Assembly: GCA_016718405.1 (NCBI GenBank)
Contig: JADKDJ010000001.1
Location: forward strand, 1-53,880
Direction: 5' to 3'
From: Candidatus Rhodoferax odensensis
GTDB lineage: Bacteria; Pseudomonadota; Gammaproteobacteria; Burkholderiales; Burkholderiaceae_C
Length of the DNA: 53,880 bases
Below the pieces are notes generated by a model. The model was not told the DNA's origin, made no database searches, and saw only the letters and a program-made list of their open reading frames with translations. The translations under genes and the position numbers were made by a program. Shown piece after piece: positions 1-10,818 of this stretch; the stretch's first letter is position 1; every line of letters begins with the position of its first letter.

Positions 1-500
1 TCATCGGACAGCAGGCGCCATCCGCGCTGCGACAAGGCCGCTGTGAGCGTGCTCTTGCCCGAGCCAGGCATGGCCGGCAGCAGCATGGCGAAGCCATTGC
101 GCTCGACAGCGCCAGCATGCAGCAGCAGCAGATCATTCAATCGGCGGCCAATCAGCGCATTGCAGCCCCACTCAAACAAGGGCAATGGAGCATGGGCAGG
201 AAACGGATCGAACTGCGGCAGCGCATCGCAGTCCAGCACCACCTGCGGCTTGAGCCAGCGCCGCAAGCCATCGCCAGGCCGAAGGTGCACATGCACATCA
301 GCCCATTCAGCCTGAGTCACCAACGGGAAGCAGCCATAGGCCGCTTGCAGCTGCCTCGCAAAAAGGCTTGACTCCGCACGCACGCGAATCGTGGCGGCAC
401 CAACGTCCAGCCACAGGCCAGAGCCCCTCAGGGCACGCGTCACAATCTCAGGGCTTTGCCCGGAAAGATCCCCAGCCGCCGATGCGGCGAGCTGACTCAC
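1..500 (-). CDS. HprK-related kinase A (HPr-rel-A system), 3'-truncated by window edge
   Basis: The reading frame is open from a GTG at 500-498 down to base 1, about 166 codons, with no frame break. It contains a P-loop (MPGSGKSTL) followed by RGWRLLSDE, the arrangement of the C-terminal kinase domain of HPr kinase/phosphorylase. The N-terminal half is divergent, as in the HprK-related kinase A family that travels with exosortase loci and is not part of the PTS. The GTG overlaps the TGA of the upstream PqqD-like gene (GTGA), so the two are translationally coupled. The real phosphate acceptor is unknown. The C-terminus lies outside the window. Confidence 0.85.
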   Translation of the reverse strand, partial: MSQLAASAAGDLSGQSPEIVTRALRGSGLWLDVGAATIRVRAESSLFARQLQAAYGCFPLVTQAEWADVHVHLRPGDGLRRWLKPQVVLDCDALPQFDPFPAHAPLPLFEWGCNALIGRRLNDLLLLHAGAVERNGFAMLLPAMPGSGKSTLTAALSQRGWRLLSD

Positions 501-787
501 TGCGGCCCGATGTGGCCCACCCGGTGCTCCCGCACCAAGCCAGCTTCCAGCAACTGTGCCCAACTGGCATTCACCAGCACGCCCAATTGCTCTGCCGGCA
601 AGCCGATGTCAGCGGCCAACTCGGCGCAAATGGCCTTTGTGGTGGCCGGGCCGGCCTCCAGCACTTCCAGCACGGAGGCGCACTCGTCATTGAGCAAGGT
701 GGTTTCGCCCGTGGCAGGACTGTAGGCGGCCCAGACGCGCCCCATTGGCTCAACCCGCACGCCCGAAACGCGGCTGAAAGCCTGCAT
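497..787 (-). CDS. HPr-rel-A system PqqD-family peptide chaperone
   Basis: A 96-residue protein beginning MQAFSRVSGVRVEPMGRVW. It shows the PqqD pattern: a short N-terminal beta segment, LLNDECASVLEVLEAGPAT, then helices rich in Ala and Leu ending in a winged-helix-like core. PqqD proteins bind precursor peptides (RRE domain) for modifying enzymes. This variant is known as the partner of HprK-related kinase A in PEP-CTERM organisms. The ATG overlaps the upstream stop (TGATG at 789-785) and its own stop overlaps the kinase start. The substrate peptide is unknown; the neighbouring Tat-signal protein is a candidate by position only. Confidence 0.8.
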   Translation of the reverse strand: MQAFSRVSGVRVEPMGRVWAAYSPATGETTLLNDECASVLEVLEAGPATTKAICAELAADIGLPAEQLGVLVNASWAQLLEAGLVREHRVGHIGPQ

Positions 788-1347
788 CAAAGCCCGCCGG
801 CCGTGCGGAACGAAGCCAGCGGGTTTGCGGGCAACCTCGCGGAAACCACCAGTGCCGTTGGCATCGACGACACCCACGATGTTGCCCTGCGGCATCGATG
901 CGCGAAACCATACTTGCCGTTCTGCGCCAGCGCGGTGTCGGTGCCGATCGGCACAGGCTGGACCGAGATGACCTGTCCGACCGTGTAGCCCGATGTATTT
1001 CCGGTCCCGTCGCCAGCAGTGACGCACTGCCACTGCGTCGCGCTGATGAAGGTCGACACTGGCAAAGCGCCCTTGACGAGTGACACGTCTTGCCCGCTGG
1101 CCCAGGTGCTGGCGCTGGTGCCAGACCCGACCGTCCACAATTGCACGCGAATCCAGGTGTCTGTCGTGGTGCTGGCGGAAGGGTACTGCGGTGTCACGTT
1201 TCGGTTGACCACGCATCGCAGGCTGGAGCCAGCCGCGAAACTGCTGCCGCTGAACAGCGTCAGCGCCACCGGCGCGGCAAAGGAGCCTCGAATGAGACGG
1301 CGACGGGCGCTTGAATGGTCGGCACTGCTATGAATGTTGTCGTTCAC
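787..1347 (-). CDS. Tat-exported protein of the HprK/PqqD triad
   Basis: About 186 residues, starting at GTG 1347-1345 with a good ribosome site (AAGAGG, 1354-1359). The N-terminus has a twin-arginine signal, SARRRLIRGSF, followed by APVALTLFSGSSFAAG. The mature part is small, Ser/Thr/Gly-rich and beta-like. It contains two Cys (SSLRCVV and TQWQCVT) that could form a disulfide. The last third is doubtful: near 880-903 the frame that reads GNIVGVVDANGTGGF looks more protein-like than the open frame, so one or two single-base errors are likely. As read, the stop overlaps the pqqD-like ATG. No enzymatic motif is visible. Confidence 0.6.
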   Translation of the reverse strand: MNDNIHSSADHSSARRRLIRGSFAAPVALTLFSGSSFAAGSSLRCVVNRNVTPQYPSASTTTDTWIRVQLWTVGSGTSASTWASGQDVSLVKGALPVSTFISATQWQCVTAGDGTGNTSGYTVGQVISVQPVPIGTDTALAQNGKYGFAHRCRRATSWVSSMPTALVVSARLPANPLASFRTAGGL

Positions 1348-1357
1348 CAAACACCTC

Positions 1358-1655
1358 TTCGATCACAAATGGAAACTGCGTAAGGCGATGCAATTATCGC
1401 GCCATGGGCTGCATGGCCCTGGGGCTGCACAGCCCATCATGCCTCGCCGCGCAGCGACTCTGGCAAGCGCACCCAGCGTCAAGCGCGGGCCCTTCGGGGC
1501 ATTTTGCGCGTGTTCATCGCCTTTGAGTCGCCGCACATTGGTCTGTCCATCTGCCACCCCGCGTTCAAGGGAGGCTGAAGGCGTTGTGCGGGCCAGAGCG
1601 CCAAGCGCCGTTCGAAAGGCATCCATGTAAGATTCTTCGACATGCGGCCCGCCAA
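1358..1655. other. Gene-poor spacer upstream of the Tat protein
   Basis: About 300 bases with no recognisable gene. A minus-strand frame at 1363-1626 (starting MDAFRTALGALAR) is open but has no convincing ribosome site or family resemblance. A weak promoter for the Tat/PqqD/HprK operon probably lies near its left end, but I cannot place -35 and -10 boxes with confidence. Confidence 0.4.
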
Positions 1656-2323
1656 TCAACGGCGCGAACGCGGCTTGTGTCGGTGAGTTCGAGATGTCGC
1701 AGTCGCTGCCTGTTGATCAGCGCGATTGCGCGCTGGACCGCGACGACCATCAAGGGAGGGCGACATGAACCAAACCAACACGGCCATGCCCGCCGCGATC
1801 GTCAGGAACCAGTAGCGGTTTTCGCGCAAGAACAGAACAAAGGAGTTCGTCACCTTGGCTTCGCCGGGCTCGACCTCTGAACCGCCACTTTGGCTTGCGT
1901 CAGCTTTGGTGGACAGGCGCCGGCCTTGCTCTTCACGATCAGGTTGAAACTGCGCTTCGCCTTCCTGCCGTCGCGCCTCTTGCTCCGCCGAGTTGACTGC
2001 TTCTCTCAACAGCGCGTCTCGAAAGCCTTGCTGTTCTGCCTTCGACAGCGCCTCGGGTCCACGCAAGACCTCTGGCACCAAGTTGCCGGGGCCACTGGCG
2101 CCTTGCGGGGCACTGACCGGCTGCGCAGCCGGGACCCGCGCCTCGAGAAGGATGTCAGGCTCCTGCTGCCTGTTGATACCGGCCCTTGAAGCGGCGACAA
2201 GGGGCGTGAATCGCCAGAGCCGGCCTCGGCACCATTGGACAAGATCTGGCCATGGCTGATGCTGGCCAGACCCATGACACTGACGGCAAGGGCAACAACG
2301 CCACGCAGAGTTCGGCCATTCAT
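1656..2323 (-). CDS. Unrecognised envelope protein with signal peptide, C-terminal TM and Arg-rich tail
   Basis: Starts MNGRTLRGVVALAVSVMG with a typical signal peptide ending near SHGQ. After one frame change near 2185 it continues INRQQEPDILLEARVP into a roughly 100-residue charged, probably helical region rich in E, Q and A. It ends with one hydrophobic span (YWFLTIAAGMAVLVWF) and a 30-residue basic tail (RRGPARN to HKPRSRR). The expected topology is periplasmic with a C-terminal membrane anchor and cytoplasmic basic tail. I do not recognise the family. Position between the decarboxylase and the HprK/PqqD triad suggests an XrtA-locus accessory role. The tail is longer than in PEP-CTERM signals and no PEP motif precedes the span. 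Confidence 0.55.
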
Positions 2324-2526
2324 GTGTCATTTTGATCCTGCAAACTTCAGCAGCCCAGTGTGCTCGCTGCCCGGCCGCAGGTCACCCACGCGAACGCGTG
2401 GTTGACGAAACGCCAACACTGATGAAAGCCCGGTGATCCGAATCAGTGCGTTCGTCGGTCCTCAGTGCGCACGGCCAAGCTGACAAGGCAAGCTCTTGAC
2501 GCCGCCGGCAGCGGGTACTGGCCCGC

Positions 2527-3722
2527 TCAGACCAACACTTCCACGCCGGATGCCCAGAAAATTCTGCGGGCTGGCGCTGGCGCCATGGGCGCCCGACTGG
2601 GAACACCACCGCCAAGTCGCCCACCTCGGCGCACCGGCAATCTCAGCGCGGTCAGCCAGCAGATCCAGCGGCGTGCTGGCGGGCCCACCACCGACGCAAT
2701 TTCGCGCTGTGTTGAGGCCGTCTTGCTGCCGATGGTGACCGGGTAGTTCTTGCGCACCACCTGACCAAGTTGCCCGAGGCTGAAAGATGGTGGTGCAGCC
2801 CCGCCGTCGGCCCCAGGTAGACCTGGCCGCGCGACACCTTGCGGTCCACCACGCCACGTACACACCCGCCTCACCCACGAAGTATCGCCCCAGCTCGATC
2901 ACGATCGATGCCTGCGGCATGTCCTTCGCCGCGCGCGCCTGGATGTTGCGCAGGTTGTCGCCGATCGGCCCCAGGTCCAGCCTTTGCTCCCAGGAATACG
3001 GGATGCCGAAAGCCCCCACCCGGGTTGAAAAGCGCACCGGCCGGGCGCGCCCTCGGCCAGGCGCAAGGCCAGCTCGTAGGACTTGGCCTGCGCCTCGCAG
3101 ATGAATCGGCGCGCAGGTTTTGCGGAGCCCGCAAAAGGTGAAAGCCCTCGAAGGCCAGGCCCGCGCCGGCAATGCGCGCCATCAGCTCGGGCACCACCTC
3201 CCCCGTCCACGCCAAACTGCTTGGGGCCGCCGCCCATCTTCATGCCCGAGCCCATGAGCTCGAAGTCAGGGTTCACGCGCGCACGGCCACGCGGGCCGGC
3301 AGGCCGAGCTGGGCCGATGCCTGCGCGAGAACGTTCACCTCGCGCAGAGATTCCAGATTGACCAGCACGCCCGAGGCCACGGCTTGCTGCAGTTCCACAT
3401 CGCGCTTGCCCGGGCCTGCAAAGCTCACCTCGGCGGGGTTGGCACCGGCATCCAGCGCCACCTTCAGCTCGCCCGCGCTGGCCACATCAATGCCGTCCAC
3501 CAGCCGGGCCATGTGGGCCACCACCGCCGGCATCGGATTGGCCTTCATCGCATAGTGCAGCTCGATGCCGGTGGGCAAGGCCGCGCGCAGTTCGCTCACC
3601 CTGCGTGTCAGCAGATTGCGGTCATACGCGTAGAACGGGGTCTGGCCCACGCGGGCCGCCAGGCGGGACAAGGGCATGCCGCCCACCACGAGCTCGCCGT
3701 CCACCACGGGGAACTGGCTCAT
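2527..3722 (-). CDS. PLP-dependent decarboxylase, exosortase A system-associated (TIGR03099 type), multiply frameshifted
   Basis: A fold-III (ornithine/diaminopimelate-type) decarboxylase. ATG 3722 gives MSQFPVVDGELVVGGMP, then FYAYDRNLL and ELHYAMKANP with the PLP-binding Lys. Pieces in different frames follow: NPDFELMGSGMKMGGGPKQF, GEAGVYVA, and a C-terminal NFLG segment ending near 2527. The total of about 398 codons matches the family length. At least six frame changes are needed (near 3273, 3200, 3050, 2870, 2750 and 2640), so no intact protein is encoded as written. The family is found only with XrtA loci, next to the acyl-CoA ligase and hydrolases 1/2. Its substrate is not established. 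Identity is secure; integrity is not. Confidence 0.85.
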
Positions 3723-3739
3723 CTCCACATGCCGTGGCA

Positions 3740-4464
3740 CGGCCCGGGCGCAGCAGCGAGGCGATGCCGTCGGTGAGCTGGATCTCGCCGCCCACGCCGC
3801 GCCGGCTGCATGGCGATCTCGCGCAGCGCCCGGGGTCAATATGCCGGCGCCCCGCCACCGCCAGGCGCGACGGCGCATCGGCGGGGGCGGGCTTCTCCGA
3901 TGCGCTGCACGTCAATCATGCGCTCGCTCACTTCGTTGCCTGCCACGATGCCGTAGCGGCGCGTGTGCTCGGCGGGCACCTCCTGCACGGCCGGGATGGA
4001 TGCGCGCCACTCGGTGAACTGCTCCACCATCTGCGCCAGCACGGGCGGCTGTCCCACCATCAGGTCGTCGGCCAGCAACACGGCGAGAAGGCTCGTCGCC
4101 GATCAGGCCCTGCCCGCACAACACAGCGTGCCCCAGGCCCAGGGCCTGGGCCTGGCGCACGTAGATGCATGTCGTCGTCGTCAGGCCTGACGCGGCGCAC
4201 CACGTCCAGCAGCTCTTGCTTGCCAGCCTGCTCAAGCGCCACCTCGAGCTCATAGGTCATGTCGAAGTGGTCTTCGATCGGCCGCTTGTGGCGCCCGGTG
4301 ACGAAGATCATCTCGCGCACGCCAGCGGCGTAGGCCTCCTCCACCGCGTACTGGATCAACGGCTTGTCCACCACGGCAGCATCTCGCCCAGGCTGCGCCG
4401 CGGTGGCGGGCAAAAAGCGTGTGCCCAGGCCGGCGACGGGGAAGATGGCTTTCTTGATCAGCAT
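3740..4464 (-). CDS. galU: UTP-glucose-1-phosphate uridylyltransferase, frameshifted and lacking its C-terminus
   Basis: ATG 4464 starts MLIKKAIFPVAGLGTRFLPA, the nucleotide-binding signature of GalU-type UDP-glucose pyrophosphorylases. Recognisable blocks follow: EEAYAAGVREMIFVTGR, FDMTYELE, YVRQAQALGLGHAV, ADDLMVGQPPVL, RRYGIVAGNE and GEIQLTDGIASLL. Frame changes occur near 4210, 4090 and 3910. The family normally runs 35-45 residues beyond GEIQLTDG with a conserved YDCG-type segment. Here that part is absent, and the open frame runs into the decarboxylase start in another frame (in-frame stop at 3622). The enzyme would make UDP-glucose for polymer synthesis if intact. GalU between the acyl-CoA ligase and the decarboxylase is not the usual order. 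Confidence 0.8.
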
Positions 4465-4530
4465 GGCAGTGCCTTGGCGGTTCGTCGCAACTCGCTTATC
4501 GATCAGACAGGGCAGCAGTGCATGCGCGAC

Positions 4531-6125
<1,595 letters not shown>

Positions 6126-6314
6126 ACGGCTCACTCGGTCGGGTGCGGTCAAAATTGGAGTTCAATGTATCGCAGCCGATCGCGGCGGCAGCGCTTGGCT
6201 TCGTGACGGATTGCCAGGGCTGCCATGCCCCCGTGCTCCAGAATGCGCAGGGGCCAATGGTCCCGCCCGCGCAATCCGCGCAGGGCTTCTCCTCCCTATC
6301 CCTCGGTGGACACC
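6126..6314. promoter_or_regulatory. Divergent intergenic region between acyl-CoA ligase and ACP operons
   Basis: These 189 bases separate leftward and rightward operons and must carry both promoters if each is transcribed from here. The segment around 6155-6175 is the AT-richest part. I cannot identify convincing sigma70 or sigma54 elements. Confidence 0.4.
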
Positions 6315-6548
6315 TTGAGCACAGACACCAGAACAAAGCTCCAAAGCATCTTTCGCGAAGTCTTTGATGACGACCAGCTCCAGCTGTCGGACAGCACGAG
6401 CCGCGAGACCCTCGAAAGTTGGGACAGCCTGGGCCACATCCGGCTTATCTCGGCCATGGAAGACGAGGTCGGCGTGAGCTTTACGCTGGAGGAAACCGAA
6501 GCGATGACCTCGGTGCCGCAGATCCTGGCCACCATCGCGGCCAAGTGA
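6315..6548 (+). CDS. Acyl carrier protein
   Basis: A 77-residue ACP. Helix 1 (TKLQSIFREVF) is followed by the phosphopantetheine site WDSLGHIRLI (Ser38 counted from TTG 6315) and the acidic helix II/III region (EDEVGVSFTLEETEAM). I chose TTG 6315 because GGTGGA lies just upstream; GTG 6306 is an in-frame alternative. It is the first gene of a rightward operon with FkbH-like, MaoC-SDR and GNAT genes. This stand-alone ACP is therefore probably the carrier on which that cassette builds its acyl unit. Confidence 0.88.
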   Translation: MSTDTRTKLQSIFREVFDDDQLQLSDSTSRETLESWDSLGHIRLISAMEDEVGVSFTLEETEAMTSVPQILATIAAK

Positions 6549-6588
6549 TCACCCGCGGCGTGTGTCCGCTGACTATGCCTTTCGACCC

Positions 6589-8483
6589 ATGAGTTCAAGC
6601 CGCCTCTCCCTGCTCGATCTGCCCTGGCTGCCTCGCTTGGCGGCGGATTTCAAGGCAAAGCTCGCCGCCATCCAGCAAGATGATGCGGCCGACTGGGGCC
6701 CGCCACTGTCAGCGCTCACGCAGCAAGCGCTGGGCCTGACCCAGGCCTCGTCGCTGTCGCGGGCCTGCCGGCAACTGCGCGCCAAGCGCCCGAGCAAGGC
6801 CCTCACGCGTTTCAAGCTGGGCATCGCCAGCAATGCCACGGTGGATTTCATCGTGCCCTTCCTGGAGGCCACGGCCCTTCGCTACGGCATCGCGCTGGAG
6901 GTCGTCACCGGCCCGTTTGGCCAGCCTGTGCAGGCGGCACTCGACCCCCTGTCGGCGATCAATGCCTTCAAGCCCGACGCGGTGTTGATCGCGCTGGACC
7001 ACCGTGGCCTGCCGTTCCGCCAAGACGACAGCGGCATGTGGCCGCCTTATCAATCCGAAGCCGCGCTGCGCGAGATCGACACCATCCGCGAGGGTTTTCG
7101 CAAGCACTGCGGCGCGATCTGCCTGGTGCAGTCCGTGCCCCACCGGCAACGCCGCTGTTCGGCAGCCTGGACGCCACACTCGCTGGCTCGGCGCGGGCGG
7201 CCATCGCCGCGTTCAATGCCAACCTCGCGCGAGCTCTGTCCGCCCGCGGGGACGCGTTGATCGATGTCGACGCGCTGGCGCAGGCCGTGGGCCTGAACGA
7301 CTGGCATGACGATCGCGACTGGCACCTTGCCAAGTTGTCGTTCTCGCAACGCGCGCTCCCCCTGTATGCCGACCATGTGATGCGCGTCATCGCCGCGTTG
7401 CGAGGCAAGGCGCGCAAGTGCCTGGTGCTGGACCTGGACAATACGCTGTGGGGCGGCGTCATCGGCGACGACGGCCTTGAAGGCATTGCCCTCGACCAGG
7501 GCGATGCGCGTGGTGAGGCGCACCGGGCCGTGCAGGCGGCTGCGCTGGACCTGCGACGCCGCGGCATCGTGCTGGCCGTGTGCTCCAAGAATGACGATCA
7601 AACAGCAAGGCTGCCGTTCCGTGAGCACGCGGGCATGCTGCTGAAGGAAGACGACATCGCCGTCTTCGTCGCCAACTGGGAGGACAAGGCCTCCAACCTG
7701 GAGCGCATCGCGCAGCGCCTGGACATCGGGCTGGACTCGCTGGTGTTCCTCGACGACAACCCGGTCGAGCGCTCGCAGGTGCGCCAGGCGCTGCCCCAGG
7801 TCGCGGTGCCTGAGCTCGGCGAAGACCCCTCCTCGTTCGTTCGCACACTGATGCTCGGCGGCTACTTCGAGTCGGTGGCCTTCACGCCCGAGGACCTGGC
7901 GCGCGCAGACCAGTACCAGGGCAACGCGCACCGCGCTGAGTTGATGGAGAGCTCGCGCGATCTCGGCCAGTTTCTGCGGTCGCTGGCGATGACGATCCAG
8001 TTCGCGCCCTTTCAGGCCCAGGGCCGCAAGCGCATCACACAGTTGATCAACCAGACCAACCAGTTCAACGTCACCACACGCCGCTACACCGAGGCGCAGG
8101 TGGCCGCGATGGAAACTTCGCCCGACCACTTCACGCTGCAGGTGGGCCTGGTCGACCGTTTCGGCGACAACGGCATGATCTGCGCGGTGATCTGCCACCG
8201 CCGGCCCGACGAATGGGAGATCGACAGTTGGCTGATGAGCTGCCGGGTACTCAACCGCAAGGTCGAGGAATCGGTGTGCAATCGCATTGCCCGAGAAGCC
8301 ACAGCGGCAGGCGCCAAGCGCCTGGTCGGGGTCTACGTGCCGACCTCGCGCAATCACATCGTGGCCCAACTGTTCGCGCAACTGGGCTTCTTGCGCGCAG
8401 ACAGCCCGGACGACCTGCAGCGCTGGGTGCTGGATCTGAGCAGCTTCCAGCCCTTCGACGTGCCCGTCACCGAAGCGGTGTGA
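6589..8483 (+). CDS. FkbH-like HAD-IIIC family protein, one frameshift
   Basis: The HAD motif I VLDLDNTLWGGVIGDDG (near 7430) and the later SKNDDQTA and FLDDNPVER blocks are diagnostic of FkbH-like proteins. The N-terminal 220 residues match the SGNH-like N-domain of this group and the C-terminal part a GNAT-like fold (TQLINQTNQFN, VGVYVPTSRN). Known FkbH enzymes in polyketide and tetronate pathways dephosphorylate 1,3-bisphosphoglycerate and load the glyceryl group on an ACP. The reaction here is inferred. The frame changes once near 7140 (from LVQSVP to PATPLFGSLD). ATG 6589 is preferred over GTG 6562. It lies about 40 bases after the ACP gene. Confidence 0.88.
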
Positions 8484-8496
8484 GCCGCAAGCCCAC

Positions 8497-9955
8497 ATGA
8501 ACTTCACGCTGACCGAGCGCGACAGCTGGGAGTTTGCTCGGCTGTCGGGCGACTTCAACCCCTTGCATGTGGACCCGATCGCGGCGCGGCGGCTGCAGTT
8601 CGGCGGCACCGTCTGCCACGGCGTGCACCTGGTGTTGAAGGCATTGGACTTGGCCGCCGCCGCCGGGCTGCTGGCACCAGAACGCATCGACGGCATCAGT
8701 GCAGTGTTTGGCGCGTCCGTGCGCACTGGCACGCCAGTGACACTGGACTTGCCCGCAGAGGCCGGGGCAACCCAACTTCGGTTGGTCGCCAGCACCGAGG
8801 GCCGGCCGCTGTTCACGGCCAAGCTCAGCCTGGCCGATGCCGCGCCGGCCGCTCCGCCACCAAGCGACGCCGAGCCCGACGCGCCCCATGCGCCCTTGTG
8901 CCCCGCGTTCCCTGCGGCTCAGCCCATGCCCGCTTTGGCCGACCAGGTGCCCCTGCGGGCCAACCGCGCACTGATGCAGGCGCTGCTCCCGCACCTGGCC
9001 GGCTCGGCGCAGGGCTGCCGCATCGCGACCGATCTGCTGGCCACCACGCGCATCGTCGGCATGCGCTGCCCCGGCCTGCACTCGATCTACTCCGAGCTCA
9101 AGCTGCGGCGGTGCGCCCCAAGCGCGCAGACCGTCGGCGCTGCCATGCCCTATGCAGTGAACCGGGCGGACGAGCGCTTTCGCAGCGTGCGCATCGGTGT
9201 GACGGGCGCTGCGCTCGAAGGCACGCTCGGCGCCTTTTTCCGCGCCCCACCGGTGGCTCAGCCGTTGCTGACCGAGTTGCGGCTGAAGGTGGGCCCCCGC
9301 CGATTCGCAGGCCAGCACGCGCTGGTGGTCGGCGGCTCGCGAGGCCTGGGCGAGTTGGTGGCCAAGCTGCTGCTGGCCGGTGGAGCCAAGGTGGCACTCA
9401 CCTACGCCCACGGCCAGGTGGTCGCCGAACGCATCTGCCAGGAGGCGGCAGACCAGGGCCTGGCGGCCTGCGCCTGGCACCTGGACGCCAGCCGTCCATT
9501 GCCCACGGAAGTGAGCGAACTGCGCTGCCGGGTTCAGCCATGTCTACCACTTCGCCACGCCCCAAATTGCCAAGAGCCCGAGCGGCCGATGGAGCCAGGT
9601 CCTGTTCACGGAATTCTGCGAGTTCTACGTTCGCAGCTTCGCCGATGTCGTGCATGCGGCAGCGCCCAGTGCCCCCAGTGCAGCACCACTGCGCGCCCTG
9701 TTCCCGTCCACGGTGTTTCTCGATCAACCTGCCAAGGGCTTCGCCGAATATTGCGCCGCCAAGGCCGCCGGCGAGGCCTTGTGTGATCACCTGGCATTGG
9801 AGCCGGGCCTGCTGATCCACCGGCCCCGGCTTCCAAGACTGCAGACTGATCAGAACGCCAGCTTCATGGGTGTCGAAGGCGAGGCGCCCTTGCCGGTGAT
9901 GCTCGGCTTGCTGGAAGCGCTTCATCCGCTTGACGAGCCTGGGCGCAAGCCATGA
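8497..9955 (+). CDS. MaoC-like dehydratase / short-chain dehydrogenase fusion, one frameshift
   Basis: Residues 1-115 are a hot-dog domain with the R-hydratase signature GDFNPLHVDP (Asp19, His24) and FGGTVCHGVHL. An Ala/Pro-rich linker leads to a second region (RIVGMRCPGLHSIYSELKL) that looks like another hot-dog. From about residue 270 an SDR domain begins with HALVVGGSRGLGE. Its catalytic YxxxK (YCAAK, 9749-9763) lies after a single frame change near 9530. About 485 codons. A combined enoyl-acyl hydratase and ketoreductase would interconvert 3-keto-, 3-hydroxy- and enoyl-acyl groups on the neighbouring ACP. The stop overlaps the next ATG (ATGA), so coupling is tight. Confidence 0.82.
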
Positions 9956-10803
9956 AAGTCAGCCCCATCCAGGCGGAGCACCTGGCCGAAGTGGGCCAGT
10001 TCCTGCACGACAACCTCAACCGCCGGTTCACGCCCGAGCGCTGGATCAGCTCGCTCACCCACCCCTGGTCCAGCCATCGGCCGAACTTGGGCATGCAGTT
10101 GCGCGACGGCGATCGCCTGGTCGGGGTGTTCTGCGCCATCTACTCCGATCAGGTGATCGATGGCAAGGTGGAGCACTTCTGCAACCCGCACAGTTGGTGC
10201 GTGCTCGAGACGCACCGGCGGCAGGGCATCGGCTTGCTGCTGAACATCATCAAGCAGAGCGGCTATCACTTCACGATGTTCACGCCCAACCCCACGGTGA
10301 CCGAGGTGTTCCGGGGCTTGAAGTTCAAGGATCTCGACAACCGCCAGTACATCAGTTTCAACCTGCCCAGCCCCAAGCTGTGGCGGGGCGGGGCCTTTGC
10401 CGAGTCTCAAGTTGACCAGATCGCGGCCCGGCTGCAAGGCCAGGATCGTGTCGACTTCGACGCGCACCGGGCCATCCCCTGGCTGCACTTCGCCGCCTTC
10501 GGCGTGGGCAACGAGGTTTGCTGGGTGATCTACAAGCCCACTCACTGGAAGCGCATGCGCAGCGCCTGGCTCATGCACGTGAGCAATGCCGCACTCTTTG
10601 CACGGCATGGCGCCTTGCTGCGCCACCACCTGCTGGTGACCCACGGCTTTGCCACCCTCAAGATCGAGGCGCGCTGGCTGAACGCAGCACCGCCGCTGTC
10701 CATCCAGGGCATCCGCACCCAGCCCAAACTGTTCCTGAGCAAGACGCTGGTGGACGGGCAGATCCGGGACACCTACAGCGAGTTGATGTCCTTGGACGTG
10801 TAG
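9952..10803 (+). CDS. GNAT-family acyltransferase-like protein
   Basis: An intact 283-residue protein. The N-terminal half has the GNAT layout: a helix-rich start, LVGVFCAIYSDQ, then the acyl-CoA-binding beta4-alpha3 region HSWCVLETHRRQGIGLLLN with the (R/Q)xxGxG/A-like motif RRQGIG. After about residue 150 it diverges and carries WLHFAAFG and several Trp-rich segments. Overlap with the MaoC-SDR stop places it as the last gene of the ACP-FkbH cassette. A likely role is transfer of the ACP-bound acyl group to an amino sugar or lipid, by context only. Confidence 0.75.
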   Translation: MKVSPIQAEHLAEVGQFLHDNLNRRFTPERWISSLTHPWSSHRPNLGMQLRDGDRLVGVFCAIYSDQVIDGKVEHFCNPHSWCVLETHRRQGIGLLLNIIKQSGYHFTMFTPNPTVTEVFRGLKFKDLDNRQYISFNLPSPKLWRGGAFAESQVDQIAARLQGQDRVDFDAHRAIPWLHFAAFGVGNEVCWVIYKPTHWKRMRSAWLMHVSNAALFARHGALLRHHLLVTHGFATLKIEARWLNAAPPLSIQGIRTQPKLFLSKTLVDGQIRDTYSELMSLDV

Positions 10804-10818
10804 CCGCCGGCCATCAGA

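Noticed and set aside
1363..1659. Minus-strand frame of about 90 codons in the spacer before the Tat gene
   Set aside because: No ribosome site, low-complexity composition and no resemblance to known families. High-GC DNA gives such frames by chance.
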